From the NCBI RefSeq assembly GCF_002028455.1, contig NZ_MWUM01000008.1, positions 62,001-126,000 on the forward strand: 64,000 nucleotides of DNA. Direction: 5' to 3'. The stretch comes from Zoogloea sp. LCSB751 (GTDB lineage Bacteria > Pseudomonadota > Gammaproteobacteria > Burkholderiales > Rhodocyclaceae). The translations under genes and the position numbers were made by a program. The notes beneath the pieces are model-generated. The model searched no databases, had not been told where the DNA came from, and saw only the letters and a list, made by a program, of their open reading frames with translations. Of this stretch, positions 1 to 9,247 are shown piece after piece. How positions within the stretch are numbered: position 1 is the stretch's first letter; every line of letters begins with the position of its first letter.

Positions 1-1
1 C

Positions 2-514
2 CCCGTCCCGGATGAGACTGTTCGGCAGTTATATGAGCTCGTGAAATGGGGGCCGACCGCTTTCAACGCGCAGCCTGCACGTTACGTCTTCGTGCGTTCG
101 GATCAGGCGAAGGCGAAGCTTGTCGAGACTCTTTATGGCAGCAACCGTGAGAAGACGCTATCGGCACCCTTGAACGTGATCGTTGCCTACGATTTGCGGT
201 TCTTTGAGCATCTGCCCCGGCTGAGTGCTTCGTCGAACGCCAGGGCCCTATTCGAGGGGGCACCGCATATCGTGGAGCCGACGGCGCTGCGCAACGGCTC
301 GCTGCAGGGCGCTTACCTGATCCTGGCTGCACGGGCGCTGGGGCTCGGAGTCGGTGTGATCAGTGGTTTTGACGCGGATAAACTGGACCGTGCATTCTTC
401 CCTGATGGCCGTTACAAGGCCAATTTCATCGCTAATCTGGGCCACGGTGATCCGGCATCGGTCCGGGAGCGGGCCGAGCGCTTTGCCTTCGACGAGGTTG
501 CGCAGATTCTCTGA
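2..514 (+). CDS. Nitroreductase-family protein, probable malonic semialdehyde reductase (5' end cut)
   Basis: The reading frame is open from the first base of the window, so the N-terminus lies outside; an in-frame GTG at 41 is probably internal. The visible 170 residues contain WGPTAFNAQPARYVFV, the FMN-binding region typical of the RutE/HadB branch of the nitroreductase superfamily. The later stretch LILAARALGLGVGVISGF is the usual second FMN/dimer segment. RutE-type enzymes reduce malonic semialdehyde with NAD(P)H in pyrimidine breakdown, but no other rut genes are visible, so the substrate is inferred. The stop lies directly against the stop of the convergent HAD gene. Confidence 0.8.
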   Translation, partial: PVPDETVRQLYELVKWGPTAFNAQPARYVFVRSDQAKAKLVETLYGSNREKTLSAPLNVIVAYDLRFFEHLPRLSASSNARALFEGAPHIVEPTALRNGSLQGAYLILAARALGLGVGVISGFDADKLDRAFFPDGRYKANFIANLGHGDPASVRERAERFAFDEVAQIL

Positions 515-1312
515 TCAGCGCTGCGCGGGGCCCCTCTGCCCCCAGCCGCCGAGCAGTCGTGCCACCGCAGCGGCGAAGTCGTCCACGATGGCGGCCGGAC
601 GATGGGCGGGATGGTGTTCGTCGCCCGGGCGGAACTTGCCGGTGCGTACCAGGATGCCGGGAATGCCGACGGCCTGGGCGCCGCCGATGTCGTCGGCCAG
701 GTCGTCGCCGATCAGCACCGCATCGGCGGGGGCGATGCCCAGCTCGTCGAGCGCGCCGCGGAAGAAGGGCTCGGCGGGCTTGCCGATCACTTCGGCCTGG
801 CGGCCGCTGCTGTATTCCAGTCCGGCGACGAAGGCGCCCATGTCGAGGGTGAGGCCGTCCCGGGCCATGAAGTAGCGGTTGCGGGCCATCACGATGAAGG
901 GCAGGCCCTGCATCAGCAGGCGGAAGACGGTGTTCAGCGCGTCGTATTCGAAGTGCGGGCCGGCGTCGCCGATCACCACCGCGTCGGGTTCGGCATGGCT
1001 GGGGCCGATCTCGCTGGCGATGTCGGGATGGACCAGATAGTAGGGATGCAGGCCGCGCTGCTCCACCAGCCGGCGGGTGGCCAGCACTGCGGTCTGGATC
1101 TCGTCGGCGGCGATGTCGAAGCCCATCGCCTGCAGGCTGGCGACGATGCGAGCCCGCGGGCTGCGTGTGGTGTTGGTGAGGAAGCGCAGCGGCAGGCCTC
1201 TGGTGCGCAGGGCCTGGAGGGCCTGTACTGCGCCGGGCACGGGCTGGTCGTCGATGTGCAGTACGCCCGCCAGGTCGATCAGCACGGCGCGCGGGGTGGT
1301 GGGCAGGGGCAT
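515..1312 (-). CDS. HAD-superfamily IIA hydrolase (LHPP/NagD-like phosphatase)
   Basis: The protein has 265 residues if read from the ATG at 1312; a longer frame reaches 1477 but its extra N-terminus is low-complexity and precedes the HAD core. HAD motif I is DLAGV near the N-terminus, where the usual second Asp is Ala; members of the LHPP-like branch also lack it (DISGV). FLTNTTRSPR is motif II, and IGDDLADDIGGAQAVG is motif IV with the Mg-binding acidic residues. The TIGR01458-like group dephosphorylates small phosphoesters or phosphoamides. It is convergent with the nitroreductase and divergent from the TetR gene, with a palindrome between them that may regulate both. Confidence 0.85.
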   Translation of the reverse strand: MPLPTTPRAVLIDLAGVLHIDDQPVPGAVQALQALRTRGLPLRFLTNTTRSPRARIVASLQAMGFDIAADEIQTAVLATRRLVEQRGLHPYYLVHPDIASEIGPSHAEPDAVVIGDAGPHFEYDALNTVFRLLMQGLPFIVMARNRYFMARDGLTLDMGAFVAGLEYSSGRQAEVIGKPAEPFFRGALDELGIAPADAVLIGDDLADDIGGAQAVGIPGILVRTGKFRPGDEHHPAHRPAAIVDDFAAAVARLLGGWGQRGPAQR

Positions 1313-1403
1313 GGCGGTTCCTGGCAGGGCGGAAGGTCTTGCAGTCAGGCTAGCACTGCGCGTAAAGGCCCGCCAAGCCGTGCCAGGTGCTGTAGGAGGG
1401 CGA

Positions 1404-1429
1404 TCAATCAAGTCCCCGATCTTGATTGA
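1404..1429. promoter_or_regulatory. Perfect 9-bp inverted repeat, candidate TetR operator
   Basis: TCAATCAAG, eight spacer bases, then CTTGATTGA form a perfect inverted repeat in the divergent gap between the HAD gene (start 1312) and the TetR gene (start about 1489). Position, symmetry and size fit an operator bound by the adjacent TetR dimer. Binding itself is inference. Confidence 0.5.
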
Positions 1430-1488
1430 CGAAAGCCGGCCGGGGTTGCTGGGGGGCGGTGATAACCTGAATGGCATCTGAGTTACGG

Positions 1489-2127
1489 ATGCCTGTCATG
1501 AGTGAAGTTGCTGCTGTCTCCGATGGGGGGCCGGTTCGCGCCCGCCTGTTGCACGCGGCCCTCGACTGCTTTCTGGCCGACGATTACCACCGGGTTACGA
1601 CGCGGATGATCGCTGAGCGGGCGGGGGCCAACGTGTCGATGATCCGCTATTACTTCGGCAGTAAGGAGGGGCTCTACGAGGAGATGATCCGCGACACCAT
1701 GGCGCCCTTGCTCGACGCGCTGGATGGCCCTTTGCTGGCGTCGGTGGGCGGGCTGGCGGATTACCTCGGGCTGTATTACCGGACGATGACCGGGCGGCCC
1801 GAGTTTCCCAAGCTGATCCTCAAGGTGCTGGCCCTCAACCAGGGGCCGGGCCGGCGTTTCATCCAGCAGTTGCTGGAGCGCGGGCGCACCGGTGGGGCAC
1901 GCAGCCTGTCCCGCCTGAAGGCGGATGGCAAGATCGAGGCCGGGGTGGATCCGGACATCATGCGCCTGGCCTTCGTCAGCCTGGCGATGACGCCGATGCT
2001 GTTGAAGGACATTTTCGAGGAGCAGATGGGGCGACCGATGGAGGCCGCGTTTCTCGAGCGGCTGGCGGATTTCAATGGTCGCCTGTTTGAGGTGGCGCTG
2101 GCGCCTTCCGGGGAGTCGCAGGCATGA
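1489..2127 (+). CDS. TetR/AcrR-family transcriptional regulator
   Basis: About 212 residues. The N-terminal helix-turn-helix is clear: LLHAALDCFLADDYHRV, then MIAERAGANVSMIRYYFGSK, the classic TetR recognition helix with the YYFGSKEGLY tail. The C-terminal ligand domain resembles the CecR/YbiH-like groups only loosely. In-frame ATGs occur at 1471, 1489 and 1498; 1489 was chosen because a short GAG lies just upstream, but the choice is not decisive. Its stop overlaps the methyltransferase start (ATGA), so the two are cotranscribed and probably co-regulated, with the 1404-1429 palindrome as likely operator. Confidence 0.88.
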   Translation: MPVMSEVAAVSDGGPVRARLLHAALDCFLADDYHRVTTRMIAERAGANVSMIRYYFGSKEGLYEEMIRDTMAPLLDALDGPLLASVGGLADYLGLYYRTMTGRPEFPKLILKVLALNQGPGRRFIQQLLERGRTGGARSLSRLKADGKIEAGVDPDIMRLAFVSLAMTPMLLKDIFEEQMGRPMEAAFLERLADFNGRLFEVALAPSGESQA

Positions 2128-3242
2128 GCGCAAGTTTGCAAAGGCACGGCGCCGGTGTGCGCGTGTTCGGGAAGGCGATGGCTTTCGGCGTGTGGCTGAC
2201 CGGTTTGCCGGCTCGTCTGGTCCCACCGCCCGTCCGGCTGATCCAGATGGGCTCGGCGTTCTGGCAGTCACGGGCCTTGTATGTGGCAGCACGGCTCGAC
2301 ATGGCCGGCGTGCTGGGGGAGGGGATGCTGGAGGCGTCGCAGATCGCCCGGCAGGTGGGGGCGGACGCCGATGCGATCGGGCGTCTGCTGCGCATGTTGG
2401 TGTCGGCCGGCGTGTTTGACGTGGATGCGGAAGGACGCTTCCGCAACAACCGCGTCTCGGCTTGCCTGAGGGGAGATCACCCGCAGAGTGTGCGGGCGAT
2501 GGTGCTGATGCACAACGCGGCGCCCATGTGCCGGCCGTGGTTCGAACAGTTGGAGGGTGGGGTGCGGGAGGGCACGGCGCCCTTCCGGCGGGTCCATGGC
2601 GAGGACTTGTTCGCGTATCTGGACCGGGATCCGGCCTTCGACCGTCTGTTCTCGGAGGCGATGGATTGTGTGGAGGCCTTGAGCGGCGACGCGTTCGCCA
2701 CCGATTTCGATTGGCGGCGCTTCGGGCGGATCATCGATGTCGGCGGTTCCCGCGGTGCCAAGTCGCTGGCGATCCTGCGGCGTCATCCGGGCTTGAGTGC
2801 GCTGGTGGTGGATAGAGCGCAGGTGATTGCCGAGGCGCAGCGCCATTGGGCGGCGCATCCGGTGCCCGACTGCGACCGGCTGAGCTTTGCGGAGGGGGAT
2901 CTGTTTGGCACCCTGCCTGTGGCAGAGGGCGAGACGGACATCTATTTCCTGTCGGCGCTGCTGCATTGCTTCGACGACGCGGCCTGCGTGACCGGCCTGC
3001 GCTACCTGGGCCGGGTCTGTGGCAAAGCCCGGATCGCCGTGCTGGAAATGGTGCTGCCCGAGTCCGGGGTCGATGCTGCCGGTTCGGCGTTCGACCTGCA
3101 GATGTTCATGGCCGGAGGCGGCCGTGAGCGGCGTCTGTCCGACTGGCGGCGGGTGGTCGGACAGAGTGGCCTGGTGCTCGAGGAAGTGGTCGGCTTGCGT
3201 TCTTTTGCGAAGATCCTGGTCTTGCGCAGCGCGTCTGCCTGA
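2124..3242 (+). CDS. SAM-dependent O-methyltransferase (Methyltransf_2 / hydroxyindole or plant-OMT type)
   Basis: 372 residues. The N-terminal half is a winged-helix dimerisation domain (residues about 50-110: LYVAARLDMAGVLGEG ... RLLRMLVSAGVFDVD). The C-terminal half is a Rossmann methyltransferase with the SAM motif IIDVGGSRGAKSLAIL (about residue 205) and the acidic DLFGTLPVAEGETDIYFL region. This is the architecture of plant-type and antibiotic O-methyltransferases that methylate phenols or similar hydroxyls. The start overlaps the TetR stop, so the pair forms an operon. The substrate cannot be read from sequence. Confidence 0.85.
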   Translation: MSASLQRHGAGVRVFGKAMAFGVWLTGLPARLVPPPVRLIQMGSAFWQSRALYVAARLDMAGVLGEGMLEASQIARQVGADADAIGRLLRMLVSAGVFDVDAEGRFRNNRVSACLRGDHPQSVRAMVLMHNAAPMCRPWFEQLEGGVREGTAPFRRVHGEDLFAYLDRDPAFDRLFSEAMDCVEALSGDAFATDFDWRRFGRIIDVGGSRGAKSLAILRRHPGLSALVVDRAQVIAEAQRHWAAHPVPDCDRLSFAEGDLFGTLPVAEGETDIYFLSALLHCFDDAACVTGLRYLGRVCGKARIAVLEMVLPESGVDAAGSAFDLQMFMAGGGRERRLSDWRRVVGQSGLVLEEVVGLRSFAKILVLRSASA

Positions 3243-3249
3243 GCGGCGT

Positions 3250-6200
3250 TCAGCGCCGCGAGTTGCCGAGGTTGCGCAGCAAGGTGACGAAGAGCAGCTC
3301 GGGATCGACGGGTTTCGGGATGAAGTCGTTCATGCCGGCTTCCAGGCAGCGTGCGCGGTCTTCGGCGAAGGCGTTGGCGGTCATCGCGACGATGGGCGTC
3401 CGGCTGTGTTGCGGTAGCTGGCGGATCTGGCGGGTGGCATCCAGGCCGTCCAGGTGCGGCATCTGCATGTCCATCAGGATCAGGTCGTAGGGCGAGGCGC
3501 TGGCCTGGGCGACGGCTTCGAGGCCGTCGTTGGCGACATCGACCGTCAGGTCCACTTCTTCCAGGAACAGGCGGGCGACTTCCTGGTTGGTGGGTTCGTC
3601 CTCCACCAGCAGTACGCGGCGTTGTCCGTAGCGCTGCCTGAGGATGTCGCCGATGTCCTTGTCTGCAGGCACAAGCGTCTCTGCGGGGGCCTGCCGGTCA
3701 TGCCGCAGGCGGGCGGTGAACCAGAAGGTGCTGCCCTGGCCGGGCGTGCTCTTGGCGCCGGCTTCGCCGCCCATCAGGTCGGCCAGTTTGCGGGTGATGG
3801 CGAGGCCCAGGCCGGTGCCGCCGTACTGACGGGTGGTGGAGTTGTCGGCCTGCTCGAAGGCCGAGAACAGGCGGGCCAGCGTGTCGGGGGCAATGCCGAT
3901 CCCGGTGTCCTGGACTTCGAAGCGGACCCGCGCGCAGTCCGGGCCGTCCGCGTCGACGCGGCAGGACAGGCGGATGCTGCCCGTGTCCGTGAATTTCACG
4001 GCATTGGCAAGGTAGTTGAGCAAGGCCTGCTGTAGCCGGGTTGCGTCGCCACGCAGCGGCGGCGCCGGATTGGGGGAGAGGTTGATGCTTAGCTGGAGGT
4101 GCTTGGTGTGGGCCCGTTCCTGGACCATCGCGGCGGCGCTGTGCAGCAAGCTGTGCAGATCGATGGGGTCATCGGCGAGCTCCAGCTTGTCGGCTTCGAT
4201 CTTTGACAGATCTAGCACTGCGTTGATGATTTCCAGCAGGTGCCGGCTGGCGTCCTCGATCTTTGTCAGGCGTTCTTCCTGCCTCATGTCCACGCCGTCC
4301 CGGCGCAGCAGGTGCACCATGCCGTTGATGGCATTGAGCGGCGTGCGTATCTCGTGGGACATGTTGGCGATGAAGGAGCTCTTGGCCCGGTTGGCAGCGA
4401 CGGCGGCTTCCCGCTGGGCACGGGTGCGCTGGGCCCGGATGCCGAAGCCGAGGTTGGCGACCAGCTCTTCGAGCAGGGCGACTTCGTCGCTGGCGAAGGC
4501 GTTCGATTCCGCCGCGTAAATGGTCAGTGCGCCGAACACCGTGCTGTCGTAGCGGAGCGGCAGGGCGATCGACGAGCGGTAACCCCGTTGGGTGGCGGCC
4601 GTGCGCCAGGGGTTGAGGCTGGGGTTGCTCTCCACGTCCTGGTTGATCTGCGTCTGGCCGGACCTGATGGCGGTGCCGGTCGGGCCGCGGCCGATGTCGA
4701 TGCTGCTGTCCCAGCTGATCCGGACGTTGTCCAGGTAGCCTTCTTCGTAGCCGGAGCGGGCGACGGGCCGGACCGATTTCTGTGGGTCGTTGTCCGCATA
4801 GCCGATCCATGCCATCACGTAGCCGCCGGACTCGACCATCAGGCGGCAGATGTGTTCCAGGAGCGGGTATTCCTCGTCGTCGCGCACCAGCGCCAGATTG
4901 CATTCGCTGAGCAGGCGCAGGGCACGGTTCAGGCGGTCTTGCTCTTCGCTGGCCTTCTTGCGGGCGGAAATGTCGGTATGGATGCCGATCATGCGCAGGG
5001 GCCGGCCGGCGGCATCCCATTGCACGATCTTGCCGATGGATTCGAGCCAGATCCAGTCGCCCGCATGAGTGCGACGACGGTATTCCATGCATTCCGGGCC
5101 GCCGCTCTGCAGGCAGGCGGCGAATCTGGCCTGCAGCGCGGGAGTGTCCTGCGGGTGGATGCTGGCCAGCCAGTTGGCGAGACTGGTTTCGAATTCTTCG
5201 GTGGGATAGCCGATGAGTGCGGCGTAGTTGTCACTGACGCTGACCCGGCCGCTGCGCAGGTCCAGGTCGAACCAGCCCTGGTTGGAGGCGCTGAGGGCCA
5301 GGCGCAGGCGTTCCTCGCTCTCGCGCAGGGCTTTTTCCGCCTCGGTGCGGGCGGTGATGTCCTTGAAGATGGTGGCGAACTGGCCGGACGCGGGGGAGAA
5401 CACCGAGATGGTGAACACCTTGTTCATCGGTTCGAAGTGGGACTCGAAGCGTAGCGGCTTGCCGCCCGAGGCGACCTTGGCATAGGCGTCGAGGAAGGGT
5501 ACCTGGCCGTAGACATCGCTGGCCAGCCGGCCGACGACGTCCTTCTGCGTCAGGCCGAGGATGGCTTCGAAAGCCGGGTTCACGTCCAGGATGAGGTAGT
5601 CCCGTGGCTGGCCGTCGGCGCCGAGCACGAGCTGGTGCAGCGCCACGCCTTCCGCCATGGTCGTGTAGAGGGAATGGAATTTCCGCTCACTCTCGCGCAG
5701 ACCGTCGATGGCGTTCCGGAGATCGGTGATGTCTTCGTATACGCCGAGTACGCCGATGATTTCCCCGGCGTGTCCGGTGAGTGGCACCTTGGACGAGCGC
5801 AGGTAGATCTGGCGGCCGTCCGGCGTGGTCTGAGGTTCCTCGTAGCCGAGCTTGGGCTGGCCGGAGGCGATGACAGCCCGGTCGTCGGCCCGGTAGATGT
5901 CGGCTTCCGGAGCCCAGGTGAGCGCGTAGTCGTCCTGACCGATCAGTTCTGCCGGCGCCGCCTTGCCGGCATCCTGCGCGAAGAGCGGGTTGCAGCCGAG
6001 GTAGCGCAGATCGCAGTCTTTCCAGAAAACACGCAGCGGCACGGTGTCGATGATGGTCTGCAGCAGGGCGCGGGATTTCTCGAGCGCGTCGCGGGCTTCG
6101 CTGAGGGCGGCCCTGGCCTGGCGGTGTTCGGTCAGCTCGCGCAGCAGGCGCAGCGTATTGCTGGACAGGGTGGCGTAGATCGACAGGATGATGTCGATCA

Positions 6201-6684
6201 GCGTCCGGGTCGCACCGCTCATCCGCTGCGCGGCCTGAGCCTTGGCGGCCTCAATGGGCAGGCCGGCCTGAATGGCCTGAACGACGTAGGCCATGCTGCG
6301 GTCGGTTTCGAGGATATGGGAGGCCAGCCAGCGGGTCAGAAAACCGAGCGCCTCCTCAGCGACTTCCATCGGCGGGCGGGTGCGCAGGCTGCTGCGGGTC
6401 TGCTGGACGTAGTGGACGAAGGCGGCGTGATTGTCCCGGTGGGCGATCTCGTGGGGATCACCACCCATGAACGCGTGCCAGATCTGTTCTTCGGTCTCGA
6501 AGTGATAGACGGTGTACGCGGCCAATTCGTCGAACAGTGTGTCGAGGCTCAACTCGCAGGTATCGAGGGCGAGTTGTCCGGCCAGCCGGTTGAGCAAGAG
6601 TACCAGCTTGCGGTGCTGCTCATCGATGGTAGGCAGGCCCGTGCTGAAGTTGTCGTCCCACGGGAAGATGTCGATGGTATTCAT
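3250..6684 (-). CDS. Hybrid sensor histidine kinase: hemerythrin-PAS-PAS-PAS-GAF-HisKA-HATPase-REC
   Basis: 1144 residues. Residues about 8-140 are a bacteriohemerythrin domain with the di-iron ligand pattern intact: DEQH, HFETE, HRDNH and HILETD. Three PAS domains follow (about 205-325, 330-445, 450-570), then a GAF domain (about 590-735). The HisKA box is [11 protein letters not shown] near 775, followed by a HATPase with GTGLGLAI and a C-terminal receiver (about 1020-1135) with VEDE and the phospho-acceptor in LILMDMQMP. No transmembrane segment is evident, so it should act in the cytoplasm. Hemerythrin binds O2 or other diatomic ligands, so oxygen or redox input is likely. No output regulator is adjacent. 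Confidence 0.93.
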   Translation of the reverse strand: MNTIDIFPWDDNFSTGLPTIDEQHRKLVLLLNRLAGQLALDTCELSLDTLFDELAAYTVYHFETEEQIWHAFMGGDPHEIAHRDNHAAFVHYVQQTRSSLRTRPPMEVAEEALGFLTRWLASHILETDRSMAYVVQAIQAGLPIEAAKAQAAQRMSGATRTLIDIILSIYATLSSNTLRLLRELTEHRQARAALSEARDALEKSRALLQTIIDTVPLRVFWKDCDLRYLGCNPLFAQDAGKAAPAELIGQDDYALTWAPEADIYRADDRAVIASGQPKLGYEEPQTTPDGRQIYLRSSKVPLTGHAGEIIGVLGVYEDITDLRNAIDGLRESERKFHSLYTTMAEGVALHQLVLGADGQPRDYLILDVNPAFEAILGLTQKDVVGRLASDVYGQVPFLDAYAKVASGGKPLRFESHFEPMNKVFTISVFSPASGQFATIFKDITARTEAEKALRESEERLRLALSASNQGWFDLDLRSGRVSVSDNYAALIGYPTEEFETSLANWLASIHPQDTPALQARFAACLQSGGPECMEYRRRTHAGDWIWLESIGKIVQWDAAGRPLRMIGIHTDISARKKASEEQDRLNRALRLLSECNLALVRDDEEYPLLEHICRLMVESGGYVMAWIGYADNDPQKSVRPVARSGYEEGYLDNVRISWDSSIDIGRGPTGTAIRSGQTQINQDVESNPSLNPWRTAATQRGYRSSIALPLRYDSTVFGALTIYAAESNAFASDEVALLEELVANLGFGIRAQRTRAQREAAVAANRAKSSFIANMSHEIRTPLNAINGMVHLLRRDGVDMRQEERLTKIEDASRHLLEIINAVLDLSKIEADKLELADDPIDLHSLLHSAAAMVQERAHTKHLQLSINLSPNPAPPLRGDATRLQQALLNYLANAVKFTDTGSIRLSCRVDADGPDCARVRFEVQDTGIGIAPDTLARLFSAFEQADNSTTRQYGGTGLGLAITRKLADLMGGEAGAKSTPGQGSTFWFTARLRHDRQAPAETLVPADKDIGDILRQRYGQRRVLLVEDEPTNQEVARLFLEEVDLTVDVANDGLEAVAQASASPYDLILMDMQMPHLDGLDATRQIRQLPQHSRTPIVAMTANAFAEDRARCLEAGMNDFIPKPVDPELLFVTLLRNLGNSRR

Positions 6685-6887
6685 GGCAGGGCTGCGACGG
6701 CGGCGTGCCCGGAATTATTACCCGAATTGGGACAGCGTGACGGTCAATTCGCATGGGGAGCGGACCTTTTACGCAGCTTGATCGCTGACATGGGCCCCGG
6801 CAGCCTCCATCCCTTCGCCAATCCATGGCATTGCAGACTGACCGGAAGGCCCGGTACAGTCGCCTGCCCGTCGTCTTGTGGTGAACC

Positions 6888-7664
6888 ATGAACAAACTGA
6901 TTGCAGAGCTGCAGCGGCTTTTTTTCTATCCCGGCCAGTCGCCGGACGAGGCGTCTTTGTTGAGCGGTGCGGCGCAGGTCTTCGATCCGCAGGGGCCGGA
7001 CGGCCAGTTGCGGGCGATGGTGCTGGGGGTGAACGGCGCGGAAACCTGGGACTACGTGGCGGCACTATGGCAGGAGGTGCAGGACGACCTGCAGTTGCCG
7101 GCGCCGGTCATGGCGGTGTCGGGTGCCGATGGCTTCCAGCTGTGGTTCTCGCTGGCCGAGCCGGTGCCCTTGGCGAAGGCGCACTCGTTCCTGACCGGAC
7201 TGCGCCGGCGCTATCTGGCGGAGGTTCCCGACACGCGGCTGACGGTATGTCCGGCGGCGGCTGTGAACCTGGTGCCGGCCATCAACGGGGCCAGTGGGAA
7301 GTGGTCGGCTTTCATCGATCCATCCATGGGGCGGGTGCTGGCCCACGAGCCGTGGCTGGACATTGCACCGAATCCCGAACGCCAGGCCGATCTGCTGAGC
7401 AACTTCCTGCGCATCGAGCGGACGGCCTTCGAACGGGCAGTGGTGCAACTGGCGCCCCCGCCGGTGGTGACGGCGCAGCCGGTGGTGGAGGCAGTGCAGC
7501 CCGGGCTACCGGTGCTGCCGACACTGGGCAGCACCGAAAGGCTGGGGGTGGAGGGGCATTTCAGCGATCCGCAGAGCTTTTTGCTGGCGGTGATGAATGA
7601 TCCGAACGCCAGTGCTGCCCACCGCATCGACGCGGCGAAGGCCTTGCTGCCGTACTGGAAGTAG
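6888..7664 (+). CDS. Conserved protein of unknown function with primase-like and terminase-like segments
   Basis: 258 residues; I do not recognise a named function. Residues about 80-110 (SGADGFQLWFSLAEPVPL) resemble the SGxxGxHvw..pL strand of archaeo-eukaryotic primases, but Gln replaces the usual His and no DxD/E metal motif is visible, so catalysis is unlikely. Residues 150-190 contain WSAFIDPSMG and PNPERQADLL. The last 35 residues (DPQSFLLAVMNDPNASAAH ... RIDAAKALLPYWK) resemble the tail of phage terminase small subunits. A proline-rich linker separates the two parts. A single gene divergent from the hemerythrin kinase. Its stop codon lies inside a dispersed palindromic repeat. Confidence 0.6.
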   Translation: MNKLIAELQRLFFYPGQSPDEASLLSGAAQVFDPQGPDGQLRAMVLGVNGAETWDYVAALWQEVQDDLQLPAPVMAVSGADGFQLWFSLAEPVPLAKAHSFLTGLRRRYLAEVPDTRLTVCPAAAVNLVPAINGASGKWSAFIDPSMGRVLAHEPWLDIAPNPERQADLLSNFLRIERTAFERAVVQLAPPPVVTAQPVVEAVQPGLPVLPTLGSTERLGVEGHFSDPQSFLLAVMNDPNASAAHRIDAAKALLPYWK

Positions 7665-7727
7665 GGGCAAATTCATTGGCCCTCCGCGCGTGGAGGAACC
7701 ACCGCGGGCGAATGAATTCGCCCGCAC
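7661..7727. repeat. Palindromic dispersed repeat, copy 1
   Basis: Two inverted units related to GTAGGGGCGAATTCATTCGC lie at 7661-7681 (degenerate) and 7706-7727, around a small CTCC/GGAG hairpin. The TAG of the first unit is the stop codon of the upstream gene. A similar paired copy is at 26095-26161 and a single unit at 54933-54958. It lies between convergent genes, so it may also act as a terminator. Confidence 0.75.
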
Positions 7728-7751
7728 AGGAGCGGCCTCGGGACTGAAGGT

Positions 7752-9224
7752 TTAGCCGAGCTTCTTCTTGAGCAGCTCGTTGACCTGGGCCGGGTTGGCC
7801 TTGCCCTTGGAGGCCTTCATGCACTGGCCGACCAGCGCGTTGAAGGCCTTTTCCTTGCCGGCGCGGAATTCCTCGACGGACTTCTGGTTGGCGGCCAGCA
7901 CTTCGTCGATGATCGCCTCGATGGCGCCGCTGTCGGTGACCTGCTTGAGGCCCTGGGCTTCGATGACGGTATCGGCGGCGTTTGCGTCATCGCCGCCTTC
8001 CTTGTTCCACAGCGCTTCGAAGACCTTCTTGGCGATGGCGTTGGAGATGGTGTTGTCGGCGATGCGCTGTACCAGGCCGGCCAGTTGCAGGGCGCTCACC
8101 GGGCTGGCCGTGATGTCCAGCTCGGCCTTGTTGAGGCGTGCGGCGAGGTCACCCATCACCCAGTTGGCGCAGGTCTTGGCATTGGCCGTGCCGGCCGCAG
8201 CAACGGTGTCGAGGTAGAACTGGGCGACTTCGCGGCTGGCGGTGAGGGTGGTGGCGTCGTAGGCGGACAGGCCGTATTCGCCCTGGAAGCGGGCCGACAG
8301 AGCTTCCGGCAGTTCGGGCAGCTCGCCCCTCACGCGTTCGATCCAGGCGCTGTCGATCACCAGCGGCAACAGGTCGGGGTCGGGGAAGTAGCGGTAGTCG
8401 TGGGCGTCTTCCTTGCTGCGCATGGCGCGGGTTTCGCCGGTGTCAGCGTCGAACAGCACGGTGGCCTGCTGGACCTTGCCGCCGTCCTCGATCAGTTCGA
8501 TCTGCCACTGGATCTCGTAATCGATGGCCTGTTGCAGGAAGCGGAAGCTGTTGAGGTTCTTGATCTCGCGGCGGGTGCCGAATTCGGCCTGGCCGCGGGG
8601 GCGCACGGAGACGTTGGCGTCGCAGCGGAAGGAGCCTTCCTGCATGTTGCCGTCGCAGATGTCGATCCAGCGCACCAGCGCGTGCAGGGCCTTGGCGTAG
8701 GCGACGGCTTCGGCCGACGAACGCATGTCGGGCTCTGAGACGATTTCGAGCAGCGGCGTGCCAGCGCGGTTGAGGTCGATGCCGGTCATGCCGTGGAAGT
8801 CTTCATGCAGGCTCTTGCCGGCGTCTTCTTCCAGGTGGGCGCGGGTCAGGTTGACGACCTTCTCGTAGGCGCCGCCCTTGCCGTCCGGTACCTGCAGGGT
8901 GATCTGGCCGCCCTGAACCACCGGCAGCTCGTACTGGCTGATCTGGTAGCCCTTGGGGAGGTCGGGGTAGAAGTAGTTCTTGCGGGCGAAGATGCTCTTC
9001 GGCGCGACGGTGGCGCCGATGGCGAGGCCGAAGCGGATGGCCCGCTCGACGGCGCCCTTGTTGAGCACCGGCAGCACGCCGGGCAGGGCGATGTCCACCG
9101 CGCAGGCCTGGGCGTTGGGCTCCGCGCCGAAGGCGGTGCTGGCGCCGGAGAAGATCTTGGACTGCGTGTTGAGCTGGGTATGGATTTCCAGCCCGATGAC
9201 GACTTCCCAGTCGGTTCTGCTCAT
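7752..9224 (-). CDS. gatB: Aspartyl/glutamyl-tRNA amidotransferase subunit B
   Basis: 490 residues, the usual family length. It begins [15 protein letters not shown], the GatB signature, and carries [11 protein letters not shown] and HLEEDAGKS. The YqeY-like tail domain ends with [13 protein letters not shown]. GatB binds Glu-tRNA(Gln) or Asp-tRNA(Asn) and phosphorylates the misacylated residue before GatA-supplied ammonia amidates it. Last gene of the minus-strand run gatC-gatA-lipoprotein-gatB, 23 bases after the lipoprotein stop. Confidence 0.98.
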   Translation of the reverse strand: MSRTDWEVVIGLEIHTQLNTQSKIFSGASTAFGAEPNAQACAVDIALPGVLPVLNKGAVERAIRFGLAIGATVAPKSIFARKNYFYPDLPKGYQISQYELPVVQGGQITLQVPDGKGGAYEKVVNLTRAHLEEDAGKSLHEDFHGMTGIDLNRAGTPLLEIVSEPDMRSSAEAVAYAKALHALVRWIDICDGNMQEGSFRCDANVSVRPRGQAEFGTRREIKNLNSFRFLQQAIDYEIQWQIELIEDGGKVQQATVLFDADTGETRAMRSKEDAHDYRYFPDPDLLPLVIDSAWIERVRGELPELPEALSARFQGEYGLSAYDATTLTASREVAQFYLDTVAAAGTANAKTCANWVMGDLAARLNKAELDITASPVSALQLAGLVQRIADNTISNAIAKKVFEALWNKEGGDDANAADTVIEAQGLKQVTDSGAIEAIIDEVLAANQKSVEEFRAGKEKAFNALVGQCMKASKGKANPAQVNELLKKKLG

Positions 9225-9247
9225 GATTGCTCTCTAGATTTGGTCGT

